Notes: generated by a model not told the origin, from the letters alone. 64,000 nucleotides of DNA from Actinomadura sp. HBU206391 (GCF_014323665.1 NZ_JABVEB010000013.1:1-64000), one strand, 5' to 3'. Positions 8,422-17,947 are shown, counted from the first letter of the stretch. Program-made: numbers and translations.

Positions 8422-9342
8422 ATGGCCGTAGCGAGCCCCATCCGGCCCGCCCGGAAGCGGAAGCCCACCAGGTTCAAACGGAATCTGCGCCGCAACCTGT
8501 CGGCGTACGGCTTTCTGAGCGGAGCACTGATCTGCTTCGCGTTCTTCTCCTGGTATCCGATCATCCGTGAGTTCATCCTGAGCTTTCAGGAGAACAACTT
8601 CGTCGACCCACCTGTCTGGGTGGGCCTGGACAACTTCAAGACCGTGTTCGAGGACTCGGCGTTCAAGCCCGCCTGGGTGAACACCGTGGTGTTCACCCTG
8701 CTGGCGCTGGTCTTCGGATACGCGATCCCGTTCGTCATCGCGATCGTCCTGAACGAGCTGCGGCACGCGCGGGCCTATCTGCGCTTCGTCGTCTACCTTC
8801 CGGTCATGCTGCCGCCGGCCGTCGCAGTGCTGCTGTTCAAGTGGTTCTACGACCCGGGGCCGGGCCTGTTCAACCAGATACTGGGCCTGGCGAACCTCCC
8901 GGGTCTGAGCTGGCTCGACTCGACCAGCACGGCACTGCTCTCGCTGGTCATCGTGTCGACCTGGATGAACCTCGGCAGCGGCACGCTGATCTACCTGGCC
9001 GCACTGCAGACGATCCCCAGCGAGCTGTACGAGGCGGCCGAACTGGACGGCGCCGGCATCCTGCGGCGGATCTGGCATGTGACGATCCCGCAGACCAAGC
9101 TGATCCTTGCGGTGATGCTGCTCCTGCAGATCATCGCCACGATGCAGGTGTTCATCGAGCCGTACCTGCTCACCGGCGGTGGGCCCGAGAACGCCACCGT
9201 CAGCGTCGTCTATCTGATGTATCAGTACGCGTTCAACTTCACCAACTTCGGCGCGGGCAGCGCACTCGGCCTGATGCTCATGCTCGTCTTGATGGTTTTC
9301 TCCGTCGCGTACTTGCGCATCTCCCGCGAGAAGAATGGCTAG
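8422..9342 (+). CDS. ABC sugar importer permease, MalF type
   Basis: A 306-residue inner-membrane permease with six predicted segments, the first at about residues 28-50 (LSGALICFAFFSWYPII). The EAA loop that contacts the ATPase is EAAELDGAGILRRIWHVTIP near residue 210. ATG 8422 has GGAGG upstream; the Arg/Lys-rich start is typical. It pairs with the next gene, whose start overlaps its end by 8 bp. No ATP-binding gene follows, as in actinomycete carbohydrate importers that share a single MsiK-type ATPase encoded elsewhere. Confidence 0.92.
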   Translation: MAVASPIRPARKRKPTRFKRNLRRNLSAYGFLSGALICFAFFSWYPIIREFILSFQENNFVDPPVWVGLDNFKTVFEDSAFKPAWVNTVVFTLLALVFGYAIPFVIAIVLNELRHARAYLRFVVYLPVMLPPAVAVLLFKWFYDPGPGLFNQILGLANLPGLSWLDSTSTALLSLVIVSTWMNLGSGTLIYLAALQTIPSELYEAAELDGAGILRRIWHVTIPQTKLILAVMLLLQIIATMQVFIEPYLLTGGGPENATVSVVYLMYQYAFNFTNFGAGSALGLMLMLVLMVFSVAYLRISREKNG

Positions 9343-10330
9343 GGACCGCATGTCGAATCTCACCGCTCTCCGGGAGCCGACCGTCGAGGAGCCGGCCGAT
9401 CCGCGCCGCCCGGGCGCGAACCGGCGCCGGGCAAGGCGGCGCCACGAACCCACCAACGAGTTCCGTACGATCATCTCGCCGCAACAGCGGAACTCCCGCT
9501 GGGGCAAGCGGATCTACTGGGCTGTTCTGATCGGCGTACTCGTGAGCTTTACCGCCATCTTCGTCTTCCCGCTGTTCTGGATGGTCACCGGGGCGATGAA
9601 GTCCCCGGACGAACTCGCTCAGATGCCCTCGCCGGTGCTGCCGTCCAAGGTCGATTTCACGGCCTACCGCGAGGCCTGGGATCTGATGGATCTCGGCCTG
9701 CTGCTCAAGAACACCGTGATCTACGCGGCGGGCGCCTGGATGTTCACCCTGATCTTCGACGTGTCGGCGGCCTACGCGCTCTCCAAGCTGCGCCCGGTCC
9801 TCGGCAACCTGATCCTGGGGGCGATGCTCTCGACGCTGATGATCCCCACGATGGTCGTGCTGCTGCCCGCGTACCTGACGGTGCACGACCTGCCGATCTT
9901 CCATTGGGATCTGCTCAACACGCCCTGGGCGATCTGGCTCCCGGCGGTGGCCAACGGTTTCAACATCTTCCTGCTGAAGCGCTTCTTCGACTCCATTCCA
10001 CGGGAGCTGCTCGAGGCGGCGGAGATCGACGGCGCCTCACCCTTCAAGATCCTCTGGAAGGTGGTGCTGCCGGTCTCCCGGCCGATCATCGGCGTGGTGT
10101 CGATCTTCACCGTGGTCAACGTCTGGCGGGACTTCGTCTGGCCGCTGCTCGTGTTGCAGGACGCCGAGAAGATGTCGATCAGCGTCGGCATCGCCTCGCT
10201 GTCGGCCCAGATGCCGCAGAACACGCTCATCGCGGCCCTGGTGATCGCGAGTGTCCCGACCATCGTGGTCTTCTTCATCTTCCAGCGGCACATCATGGCC
10301 GGGCTGACCGCCGGAAGCCTCAAGGGCTGA
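9335..10330 (+). CDS. ABC sugar importer permease, MalG type
   Basis: A 331-residue permease with a long charged cytoplasmic start, a first membrane segment near residues 65-88 (WAVLIGVLVSFTAIFVFPLFW), the EAA loop EAAEIDGASPFKILWKVVLP near 228, and the characteristic end FQRHIMAGLTAGSLKG. ATG 9335 overlaps the upstream permease; ATG 9350 is an alternative. A decayed copy of the same kind of C-terminus lies directly downstream (10355-10514). Confidence 0.9.
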   Translation: MARDRMSNLTALREPTVEEPADPRRPGANRRRARRRHEPTNEFRTIISPQQRNSRWGKRIYWAVLIGVLVSFTAIFVFPLFWMVTGAMKSPDELAQMPSPVLPSKVDFTAYREAWDLMDLGLLLKNTVIYAAGAWMFTLIFDVSAAYALSKLRPVLGNLILGAMLSTLMIPTMVVLLPAYLTVHDLPIFHWDLLNTPWAIWLPAVANGFNIFLLKRFFDSIPRELLEAAEIDGASPFKILWKVVLPVSRPIIGVVSIFTVVNVWRDFVWPLLVLQDAEKMSISVGIASLSAQMPQNTLIAALVIASVPTIVVFFIFQRHIMAGLTAGSLKG

Positions 10331-10354
10331 GCCCGTGTCGAGCGACCCGAGGGC

Positions 10355-10514
10355 GTGGCCCCTGAGCTCGGCGATCGAACGGGTACGTCAGGATATGCCG
10401 TTGTGCCTGCTCATGGTCGCGCCCGGCACACGCGAGCGTTCCGATGATCGGCTTCTTCCTGCTCTTCAACGGCACACACTCGCGGGCCTCGTCGGCGGCA
10501 GCCGCAAGGGCTGA
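10355..10514 (+). pseudogene. Decayed 3' end of a second MalG-type permease
   Basis: Read across two or three frame changes, this gap encodes SSAIERVRQDMPLCLLMVA, then ASVPMIGFFLLF, then RHTLAGLVGGSRKG and a TGA at 10512-10514. These match the last 50 residues of MalG-type permeases, including the terminal LAGL...KG signature. The wording differs from the intact neighbour (for example ASVPMIGFF against IASVPTIVVFF), so it is not a recent duplication of that gene. I interpret it as the residue of another importer permease once joined to the glucosidase gene. Confidence 0.65.
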
Positions 10515-10537
10515 TCAGTTAAGGAGAAAGACAGAAC

Positions 10538-12100
10538 ATGTCAGAAACGTGGTGGCGGGGAGCCGCGATCTACCAGGTCTACCTGCGCAGCTTCGCCGAC
10601 GGGAACGGCGACGGCACCGGCGACCTGGCCGGCCTTCGAGCACGCCTGCCCTACCTCGCCGACCTCGGTGTGGACGCCATCTGGCTCAACCCGTGGTATC
10701 CGTCCCCGATGGCCGACGGCGGCTATGACGTCGCCGACTTCCGCAACACCGATCCGCTCTTCGGCACGCTGGCGGAGGCCGAGAAGCTGATCGAGGAGGC
10801 GCACGAGGTCGGTATCAGAACAATCATCGACATCGTGCCGAACCACTGCTCGGACCAGCATTCGTGGTTCGTCGAGGCGCTGGCCGCAGGCCCGGGCTCG
10901 CCGGCACGGGAACGGTTCTGGTTCCGCCCCGGCCGCGGCGACCTGCCGCCCAACGACTGGAAGTCGATCTTCGGTGGTCCCGCGTGGACCCAGGTGCCGG
11001 ACGGCGAGTGGTATCTCCACCTGTTCGCCGCCGAGCAGCCGGACTTCAACTGGAACAGCCCCGAGGTGCACGAGGAGTTCCTCGACATCCTGCGGTTCTG
11101 GCTGGACCGCGGGGTCGACGGCATCCGCATCGACTCGGCGGCGGTGGTCATCAAGGACCTCGACAGCGTCGAGGAGTCCTACACCGACCACGACGGCGTG
11201 CACGAGATCTACCAGGACTGGCGCCGGCTGACCGACCAGTACGACGACCGCATCCTGATCGGCGAGCTGTGGCTGCCGGATCAGCCTGACCGGTTCGCGC
11301 TCTATCTGCGGCCGGAGGAGATGCACACCGCGTTCAACTTCGACTTCCTGTCCTGTGCATGGGAGCCCGCCGCGCTGCGCCGTGTCATCGACATGACGCT
11401 CGCGACCCACATTCCGCTGGGCGCGCCGGCGACGTGGGTGCTGTCCAACCACGACGTCACCCGGCCGGTGACCCGGTACGGCCGTGCGGACACCGCCTTC
11501 TCGCACTCCGACCGAGGGCATGGGGCGCCCACCGACCTGGAGCTCGGCCTGCGGCGGGCCAGGGCGGCCGCGCTGCTGGCCATGGCGCTCCCCGGCAGCA
11601 TCTACATCTACCAGGGCGAGGAACTGGGCCTCTGGGAGGTCGAGGACCTGCCCGACGAAGTCCGGGAGGACCCGATCTGGGAACGTTCCGGTCACACCGA
11701 CGTCGGGCGGGACGGCTGCCGCGTGCCGATGCCCTGGTCCGGTGACACGCCCCCGTTCGGGTTCGGGTTCGGTGACGGGGACGGTCAGCCGTGGCTTCCC
11801 CAGCCCGCCGGATGGCGGGACGTGACGGTCGACGTGCAGGAGGGCGACGTCGGCTCGATGCTGAACCTCTACCGGGCCGGGTTGCGGATCCGCCGCGAGT
11901 TTCTCGGCGACGGGGCGATGAACTGGCTGCCGCTCGGGGACGGCGTGCTCGCCTTCACCCGCGACTCCGGCCTGACCTGCGTCGTCAACCTCTCGGCGGA
12001 GGACGTCGTGCCGCTGCCGGAGCACGAGTCGGTGCTGCTGGCCAGCGGCCCGCTCGCCGGTGACCGGTTGCCCGCGGACACGGCCGTCTGGCTGCGCTGA
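10538..12100 (+). CDS. GH13 alpha-glucosidase / oligo-alpha-glucosidase
   Basis: A 520-residue GH13 enzyme that starts directly with the barrel (WWRGAAIYQVYLRSFADGNG), with no signal peptide, so it acts in the cytoplasm on imported oligosaccharides. The four GH13 regions are present: DIVPNHCSDQHSWF near residue 98; GIRIDSAA with the nucleophile Asp near 200; ILIGELWL with the acid/base Glu near 240; and LSNHDVTR with the third carboxylate near 305. The size and sequence favour exo-acting alpha-1,4/1,6-glucosidase over amylase. AAGGAG lies upstream of ATG 10538. A long palindrome starts eight bases after the stop. Confidence 0.93.
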   Translation: MSETWWRGAAIYQVYLRSFADGNGDGTGDLAGLRARLPYLADLGVDAIWLNPWYPSPMADGGYDVADFRNTDPLFGTLAEAEKLIEEAHEVGIRTIIDIVPNHCSDQHSWFVEALAAGPGSPARERFWFRPGRGDLPPNDWKSIFGGPAWTQVPDGEWYLHLFAAEQPDFNWNSPEVHEEFLDILRFWLDRGVDGIRIDSAAVVIKDLDSVEESYTDHDGVHEIYQDWRRLTDQYDDRILIGELWLPDQPDRFALYLRPEEMHTAFNFDFLSCAWEPAALRRVIDMTLATHIPLGAPATWVLSNHDVTRPVTRYGRADTAFSHSDRGHGAPTDLELGLRRARAAALLAMALPGSIYIYQGEELGLWEVEDLPDEVREDPIWERSGHTDVGRDGCRVPMPWSGDTPPFGFGFGDGDGQPWLPQPAGWRDVTVDVQEGDVGSMLNLYRAGLRIRREFLGDGAMNWLPLGDGVLAFTRDSGLTCVVNLSAEDVVPLPEHESVLLASGPLAGDRLPADTAVWLR

Positions 12101-12108
12101 CCCTTCGT

Positions 12109-12166
12109 CGACTTGCGGCGTGTCGTTGGTCTGCGCGCCCGTACACCAACGACACACCGCAACTCG
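12109..12166. repeat. Long palindrome, copy 1
   Basis: Two 22-base arms (12109-12130 and 12145-12166) with two mismatches pair around a 14-base loop; the core is TTGCGGCGTGTCGTTGGT. It begins eight bases after the glucosidase stop. A second copy with the same arm sequence and the same loop length lies at 15301-15356. There is no T-run, so it may be a terminator of the GC-rich type or a repetitive extragenic palindrome. Confidence 0.85.
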
Positions 12167-12254
12167 AGCGCGAAGAACCGCGCGCGCTTTCTCACGGTTC
12201 TGCCAAGAAGGTCGTCTAGCGTCGTCCTCCCATCACCGATCAGGAGGACGACGC

Positions 12255-12719
12255 ATGGCGAAGAGCATGTCGCGAAGGTCATGGAGAACGATCATGGGCG
12301 CGGGTGCCGTCGGGGCACTGGTGTTCGTGGGCGGGCCCGTCGCGCAGGCGGACACCCCGACGCCGTCCCCGACGACCTCGTCGGAGTCGGCGCAGCCCGC
12401 CAAGCCGGGCAAGTCCGCACAGGACAGGCTGGCCAAACGGGCGAAGCGGATGTGCGCACGCGCGGACCGGGTGGAAAAGCGAGTGGACCGGCTCGTGAAG
12501 CGGCTGTCGGCCGGCCCGGGGACGCGGGGCTCGGTGCAGCGCCTGCAGAAGCGGGCCGCCACGGTGCGGAGCAAGGACGCGGCGCGCGCCGACATCCTCG
12601 ACGGGCAGGTCCGCATCCGGCAGTCCCGGCTCAACACTCTGAAGCTCCGGCAGCAGAACCTGCCGAAGGTCGACAAGTGGTGCGACTCGCACGGCTTCCG
12701 CGACGGGAGCGCCGGGTGA
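12255..12719 (+). CDS. Small secreted coiled-coil-like protein of unknown function
   Basis: A 154-residue protein with a signal peptide (SRRSWRTIMGAGAVGALVFVGG, cleavage near AQA-DT at residue 32). A Thr/Ser/Pro linker follows, then a highly basic helical region (RLAKRAKRMCARADRVEKRV and similar heptads) and a C-terminal WCDSHGF. The two cysteines could form a disulfide. ATG 12255 has AGGAGGA upstream. It overlaps the next small lipoprotein gene and precedes a two-component system. I do not recognise a family; a cell-envelope or DNA/teichoic-acid-binding role is only a guess from the charge. Confidence 0.8.
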   Translation: MAKSMSRRSWRTIMGAGAVGALVFVGGPVAQADTPTPSPTTSSESAQPAKPGKSAQDRLAKRAKRMCARADRVEKRVDRLVKRLSAGPGTRGSVQRLQKRAATVRSKDAARADILDGQVRIRQSRLNTLKLRQQNLPKVDKWCDSHGFRDGSAG

Positions 12720-12982
12720 GCAGCGCGCGATGGCGGGCGGCCCTGCCCGCCGGGCTGCTCTGCCTCACCCTGACCGGTTGCGGTGGCTCGGAGCCGCCGG
12801 CCGGTGAGCCCGGTGGCCAGGGCGGTCAGGGCGGATCGGCGCGGACGACGCAGACGCCGCAAGGCTCAGCGCCGCCCGCGGCCGGCATCTCCCAGGAGGA
12901 GATCTCCGAGCTGGAGAAGGCCGTCTCCGACGCCGAAGGCGCGGCGGACCAGGCCGAGCGCGAGGTCGTCGAGCCCGAGTGA
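12716..12982 (+). CDS. Small putative lipoprotein
   Basis: An 88-residue product starting at GTG 12716, overlapping the previous stop (GTGA). It has a signal peptide with lipobox LTLTGC near residues 18-23, a Gly/Gln/Ser-rich tether, and a short acidic helix (SQEEISELEKAVSDAEGAADQAEREV) at the C-terminus. The acidic helix could pair with the basic helices of the upstream protein, since the two are translationally coupled. No known family recognised. Confidence 0.72.
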   Translation: MSSARWRAALPAGLLCLTLTGCGGSEPPAGEPGGQGGQGGSARTTQTPQGSAPPAAGISQEEISELEKAVSDAEGAADQAEREVVEPE

Positions 12983-13148
12983 GCCCTGGCGCGGTCCCGG
13001 CCCGGTGCTCACGGGTCCTGACCGGGCTGCGATCTGGCCCCGGCGGGCAGGGTTCCGCCCGGCCTCATCCGCGGGGGCCTGCCCGGGTACGCGGCCGCGG
13101 GCGCGCCGTGGCCGCGTACCCTGACCTCCGATGAGGGCAGGAGCATCG

Positions 13149-13831
<683 letters not shown>

Positions 13832-13835
<4 letters not shown>

Positions 13836-15286
13836 GACTGTCGACCCGGTTCGCCGTCTGCGTCGCCCTGCTCGTACCGCTCCTCGTCCTGCTGGCCGGA
13901 GTGGCCATGCTGCGTCTGGCCTCGCACGACCTGCGCGCCGAGCGGGACAGGCACCTCACCACGCGCTTGCGCGCGCTCGTCCCGATGGCGACGGTGTACG
14001 CACGACGAGCCCGGCCGATATCCAAGGTCTCGCCGGAAGCCGCCGCGCAGCGGCTGGCCGGGGCGGCGCTCGGCGCGGAGGCCCCGGGCGGGGTCTATCT
14101 GCACGTGCCCGGCGCCGATCCCTTCATCATCGGCAACGTGCCGTCCGTCATGCCCCCGGGCGGTGCGGGCGGCCCTGCCACGTTCACCGCCGACGGCGCC
14201 GCCTGGCGGTACGTCGGCGCCGACCTGGCACTGCGCGGCAGGAACGGTGACCGGGCGCAGGTCTGGGTACTGGAGCCGGAGCAGCGGCTCGCCGGGCAAC
14301 TGGACCTGCTCCGCAAGCGGCTGGCGCTCGTGACGCTCGCCGCCGTCGCCGTGGGAGCGGCGGCGGGGTTCGCCCTCGGCCGGTTCGCGGTGCGCCCGCT
14401 CGCCGTGCTGACGAGGCAGGCTCAGGCGCTCGACGTCCCGTCCGGCACCGCCGCCCGGCTCGGAACCGCCTCGGGTGTCAGTGAGATCGACAAGCTGGCC
14501 GCCCTGGTCAACGAGCTCCTGGGGCGACGTGACGTGGCGGTCGCGCGTACCGCCGAGGCGCTCGAGGCGGCGCGGGCCTTCGCCGCCACCGCTGCGCACG
14601 AGCTGCGGACGCCCCTGACCAGCGTCAGCACCAATCTCACGCTGCTGGACCACCCCGATCTCGATCCCGCCGAACGGGCAGAGATCATCGCCGATCTGGT
14701 CGCCGAGCATGGCCGGATGCAGCGTTTGATCGCCATGCTGCGGGAACTGGCACGCGGCGAACTCGCTGACGCCGCCACGTTCGCCGCCGAGGTGGAGCTC
14801 ACCGAGATCGTCGCGACCGCGGCAGAGGAGGCGCGCCGCCGCCACCCGCACGCGACGATCACCTGCCCGCTGGACCGCGAGGTACGGGTCCGCGGCTGGG
14901 AGGAGGGCCTGCGCGTCATCGTCGACAACCTCATCGACAACGCCGCCATCCACGGAGCCGACGACTGGGGCCGCGCCGACATCACGGTGACACTGGCCCG
15001 GCAGGGTGCCGCCGCGCTCCTCGCCGTACAGGACGCCGGGCCTGGCATCCCCGCGGCCGAGCGCGGCGCGGTCTTCGGCAGGTTCCACCGTCGTCCGGGG
15101 AGCCCCGGCTCGGGCCTCGGGCTCACCCTCGTACACCAGCAGGCCGAGCGGCACGGGGGAACCGTCACCGTGCCGGATCCGCCCGCCGGGACCGGCACCC
15201 GGATCGAGGTCCGGTTGCCGATGGCGGGCCCCGCCGCCGTCGACCGGCCCGAGGCCCGTTCATGGCTGACCGCGCAGCACCCGTAG
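13832..15286 (+). CDS. Sensor histidine kinase
   Basis: A 484-residue membrane kinase with a first membrane segment at residues 8-28, an extracytoplasmic loop of about 130 residues, a second segment near 168-190, and a HAMP linker. The H-box is [16 protein letters not shown] near 252, followed by an N-box ([12 protein letters not shown]), DAGPGIP and [16 protein letters not shown]. It pairs with the preceding OmpR-type regulator. The coupled small exported proteins upstream may be part of its signal or output, which is an inference from position. A perfect 21-bp-arm palindrome lies 14 bases after its stop. Confidence 0.93.
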
Positions 15287-15300
15287 CCGGCAGACGCGTC

Positions 15301-15356
15301 GAGTTGCGGCGTGTCGTTGGTCCCTGCCGTGCCGTACCAACGACACGCCGCAACTC
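15301..15356. repeat. Long palindrome, copy 2
   Basis: Perfect 21-base arms at 15301-15321 and 15336-15356 around a 14-base loop. The arm sequence matches copy 1 at 12109-12166, and both copies are preceded by CGTCGA. It starts 14 bases after the kinase stop. The two copies bracket the small exported proteins and the two-component system. Confidence 0.88.
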
Positions 15357-15641
15357 AACCGAGAACAGGGCGCTCGATCGTCATTTCCTGGGGCGGATCG
15401 GGCAGTCGGCCAGCCAGAATCCCCACGAGATGTCGGCCCCGGAGCTCAGGTCATGCAACGCCATGCCCCAGCGCGTCTCGCCGGGGTCGAATCGTATTCA
15501 GTGTCGGCAAAAGCACGACCGGGGCGGCTCCCGGTGGTGCGAACGCCGACACTGAACGTCGTTCTGCGTTCGTACGCAGGGCGGGGGCACGGCGCGCCGG
15601 TCCGGGCGGCCGGGGCGGGGCTCGGCGGTCTGACCGACCGG
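15357..15641. other. Intergenic region with a 12-bp inverted repeat
   Basis: No gene is supported. TTCAGTGTCGGC (15497-15508) is repeated inverted at 15545-15556 with a 36-base loop, and CTGCGT-TCGT-ACGCAG (15564-15579) forms a small hairpin. Both lie beyond the stop of the leftward HAD gene and may end its transcript. Confidence 0.4.
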
Positions 15642-16343
15642 TCAGGCCGCGCTGACCTGGAGGAGTGCCCGGACCACCGCGTCAGTGTCGGTCAGGTCCG
15701 CCAGGACGATGTCGGCACCTGCCGCTCGGAGCGCCTGTTCGTCGCTGGCGCCGGTGGCCATGGCCACGACGCGAGCGCCACCCCGGTGCCCTGCGTCCAC
15801 GTCGTGCGGGGTGTCCCCGATCAGAACGGTCGTCGAGGCGTCGAACGTCTCCCCGAACTTCCGTTCCGCACGCTTGCGAGCCAGCCCTACGAGCGGTGGC
15901 CGGTCGTCGTGATCAAAGCCGTACGCGCCCACCTCGAAGTCCACGAGGTCGTGCAGGTCGAATGCCGTCATCTTGCAGACGGCGATCGGCTTCATGTTGC
16001 CCGTGAGAACCGACTGGATCACGTCGGTCCGGATGGCCAGTTCCGTCAACGCAGCCCGGGCTCCGGGAAGCTCCCGGCCACGTGCCTTGATCTCATGCTG
16101 CCGCGCCGTGAACGAAGCGGCCAGGACGTCGGCGAAGGCCGTCACGACCTCGGTGTCGGGGGTGATCCCGTGTAGTCGCAACGTTTCGGCGATGATCGTG
16201 CGATCCGTCCTCCCGGCCATGTCCGCGACCCGCTCCATGGGGCGGCCGATGACCTCGCGGAACGCCGTATCGTAGATCTCTCTGCTGAGCCCGCTGATGC
16301 TGATCAGCGTGTGGTCGATGTCCCAGAGCACCAGAGTTCGCAC
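15642..16343 (-). CDS. HAD-superfamily hydrolase, phosphoglycolate-phosphatase-like
   Basis: A 233-residue HAD enzyme with nucleophile motif LWDIDHTL at residues 6-13 (DxDxT), the Ser/Thr motif in QSVLTGNMKP near 110, a lysine near 145-150, and the acidic motif VLIGDTPHDVDAG near 170. The helical cap inserted after motif I identifies subclass I, like Gph or beta-phosphoglucomutase. The substrate, a small phosphoester, is unknown. It stands alone on the minus strand. Confidence 0.88.
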   Translation of the reverse strand: MRTLVLWDIDHTLISISGLSREIYDTAFREVIGRPMERVADMAGRTDRTIIAETLRLHGITPDTEVVTAFADVLAASFTARQHEIKARGRELPGARAALTELAIRTDVIQSVLTGNMKPIAVCKMTAFDLHDLVDFEVGAYGFDHDDRPPLVGLARKRAERKFGETFDASTTVLIGDTPHDVDAGHRGGARVVAMATGASDEQALRAAGADIVLADLTDTDAVVRALLQVSAA

Positions 16344-16389
16344 GCACGCATGCTAGGCGAGAGACGGCTCAGGCGGTCTCGAGCACCCC

Positions 16390-16722
16390 GTGGCCCGCAG
16401 CGGCGACGCGGTGATCTCGTCGCGCTGCGCCGGATCGGGCGCGTACTGGTCCCAGAACCACTGCATGGTGTCACGACGCAGGAAGAAACCCTCGGCGAAC
16501 CGCTCGTAGGAGCCGGTGTCGAAGGCGGCGTCGGTGACCGGATAGAACAGCACCTGACCCGCGAGCCGGACATCGCCCTGCTGCTTGGCGGTCAGGGTGA
16601 GCGACGCGGCCATGTTCCCGCCGACCGAGTCTCCGGCCACGGCGATACGGCCGGGGTCGAGTCCGTGGTCCGCACCGTGCGTGACGACCCATTGGGCGGC
16701 CGTCCACCCCGGTGGTTGGAGA
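16390..16722 (-). pseudogene. Internal fragment of an alpha/beta hydrolase (hormone-sensitive-lipase type)
   Basis: About 110 codons match the middle of HSL-family esterases: WVVTHGADHGLDPGRIAVAG, the nucleophile elbow GDSVGGN, then LFYPVTDAAFDTGSYERFAEG and FFLRRDTMQWFWDQYAPD. The N-terminal HGGG oxyanion part and the C-terminal Asp/His catalytic part are absent, and the frame ends shortly after SPLRAT. An intact protein would be about 310 residues, so this is a relic truncated at both ends. Confidence 0.7.
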
Positions 16723-16801
16723 GTGTTCAGTTCCGACGGCGCGCTGACGACGGCCAGCGCGCAGTGGCGGGTGAGTGGATCGCGCCGAGGGCCTGGGGAC
16801 A

Positions 16802-17479
16802 TCACGGCCAAGAGGATTCCTGCGATGGACAGATGACGAGTTCGCGCAGCTCGCACCCGGGCGGCTGGCAGAGCGCGAACAGGACCGCCTCGGCCACGTC
16901 CTCCGGCCGGTTGAGCTTCGCGTCCGGCGGTGGCCTGTACTGCTCGTCCCGGCCGTCGAAGAAGGCGGTGTCCATGCCGCCGGGCACGAGGAGCGTCACG
17001 CCGATCCGCCCGGCGGTCTCGACGGCCAGTGCCCTGGTGAAGCCCACGACGCCGAACGTCGCGGCGCAATAGGCGGTGGCGTCACTGACAGCACGCAGTC
17101 CGAGAGTGGACGCACAGGTGACCACCCGGCCGTTGCCGGACGCGAGGAGGTAGGGGAGCGTGGCCCGGACCACCGCGACGGTTCCCAGCAGGTTGACCCG
17201 TACGACGCGTTCCCAGTCGTCGGCGGGCACGGCGCCGAGCATGCCGCAGGCGTCGATACCGGCGGCCGTGACCACGGCGTCCAGGCCGTCGGCATGGCGG
17301 GCGAGAGACTGCACGGCGCGCTCGGCCGCCCGCCGATCGCAGAGGTCGGCCTGGATGTGCTCGACCGCCACCTGCGGCAGGTGCCGATCGAGGATCAGGG
17401 GCCGGCCGCCGTTGTCGTGGACCTTCCGCGCCACGGCGGCACCGAGTCCTGAGGCGCCGCCGGTGATGAGAACTCTCAT
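16802..17479 (-). CDS. Short-chain dehydrogenase/reductase lacking the catalytic lysine
   Basis: A 225-residue SDR. The nucleotide site TGGASGLG is at residues 6-13 and the TAAGID equivalent of NNAG near 72. The catalytic Ser falls in VVTCAST and the Tyr in TAYCAATFG. The residue four after the tyrosine, normally the catalytic lysine of YxxxK, is threonine (codon at 17057-17059). The rest of the fold, ending LVPGGMDTAFFDG and RPEDVAEAVLFAL, looks healthy. It may be inactive, have a changed mechanism, or serve as a binding protein. Unlike many SDRs it lacks the usual C-terminal dimer extension. Confidence 0.8.
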   Translation of the reverse strand: MRVLITGGASGLGAAVARKVHDNGGRPLILDRHLPQVAVEHIQADLCDRRAAERAVQSLARHADGLDAVVTAAGIDACGMLGAVPADDWERVVRVNLLGTVAVVRATLPYLLASGNGRVVTCASTLGLRAVSDATAYCAATFGVVGFTRALAVETAGRIGVTLLVPGGMDTAFFDGRDEQYRPPPDAKLNRPEDVAEAVLFALCQPPGCELRELVICPSQESSWP

Positions 17480-17746
17480 GGCCTGCTTCCCTTCGGCCGC
17501 CTCGGAGCATGCCCGTCCCCACTGGTGTCACGTATATGGCATTTGTCGCCATCGGAGACTGCGCTAAACCAATAATTGCGCAAACTTGAAACGTTGCGGG
17601 ACAGACTCAGCAGTGCGCCCGAAATGGGCAAAACCGCAGGTCAATGGGCATAAATCCCATCGTCTCGGGTATGCGTGAGAAGGCAGCACTCGAGTACCGG
17701 TTCAACGCGAGCGCGCACAATTTTCACTCATTCGAAGGGAGCGGTA

Positions 17747-17947
17747 ATGGGCAACAATCAGCCTTCGTTCATTGAGGTACAGAAACACCTCTCCGGAATG
17801 GATTATCCGGCGACGCGCGACGAGCTCGTCGATCATGCGAGGAAGAACGGGGCACCTGAGGGCGTCATCGAGTCGCTGCGCAGGCTTCCCGAGCGTCAGT
17901 TCGACGGGCCCAACGCCATCAGCAAGGAGATGACCAAGGTCTCCTAG
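17747..17947 (+). CDS. DUF2795 protein
   Basis: A 66-residue protein of the DUF2795 family, recognised by YPATRDELVDHARKNGAPEG followed by LRRLPERQFDGPNAISKE. The function of the family is unknown; members are small, soluble and often linked to stress regulons in actinomycetes. ATG 17747 has GAAGGGA seven bases upstream. The 267-base upstream gap is AT-richer than average and should hold its promoter, but I could not define boxes. Confidence 0.85.
   Translation: MGNNQPSFIEVQKHLSGMDYPATRDELVDHARKNGAPEGVIESLRRLPERQFDGPNAISKEMTKVS

Noticed and set aside
6649-9507. A 952-codon frame on the minus strand across the sugar importer genes
   Set aside because: It is antisense to the LacI terminator, the binding protein and a permease, all of which have clear families and ribosome sites. 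Its translation is rich in Arg/Gly/His/Asp with no recognisable domain, as expected from high-GC antisense frames.
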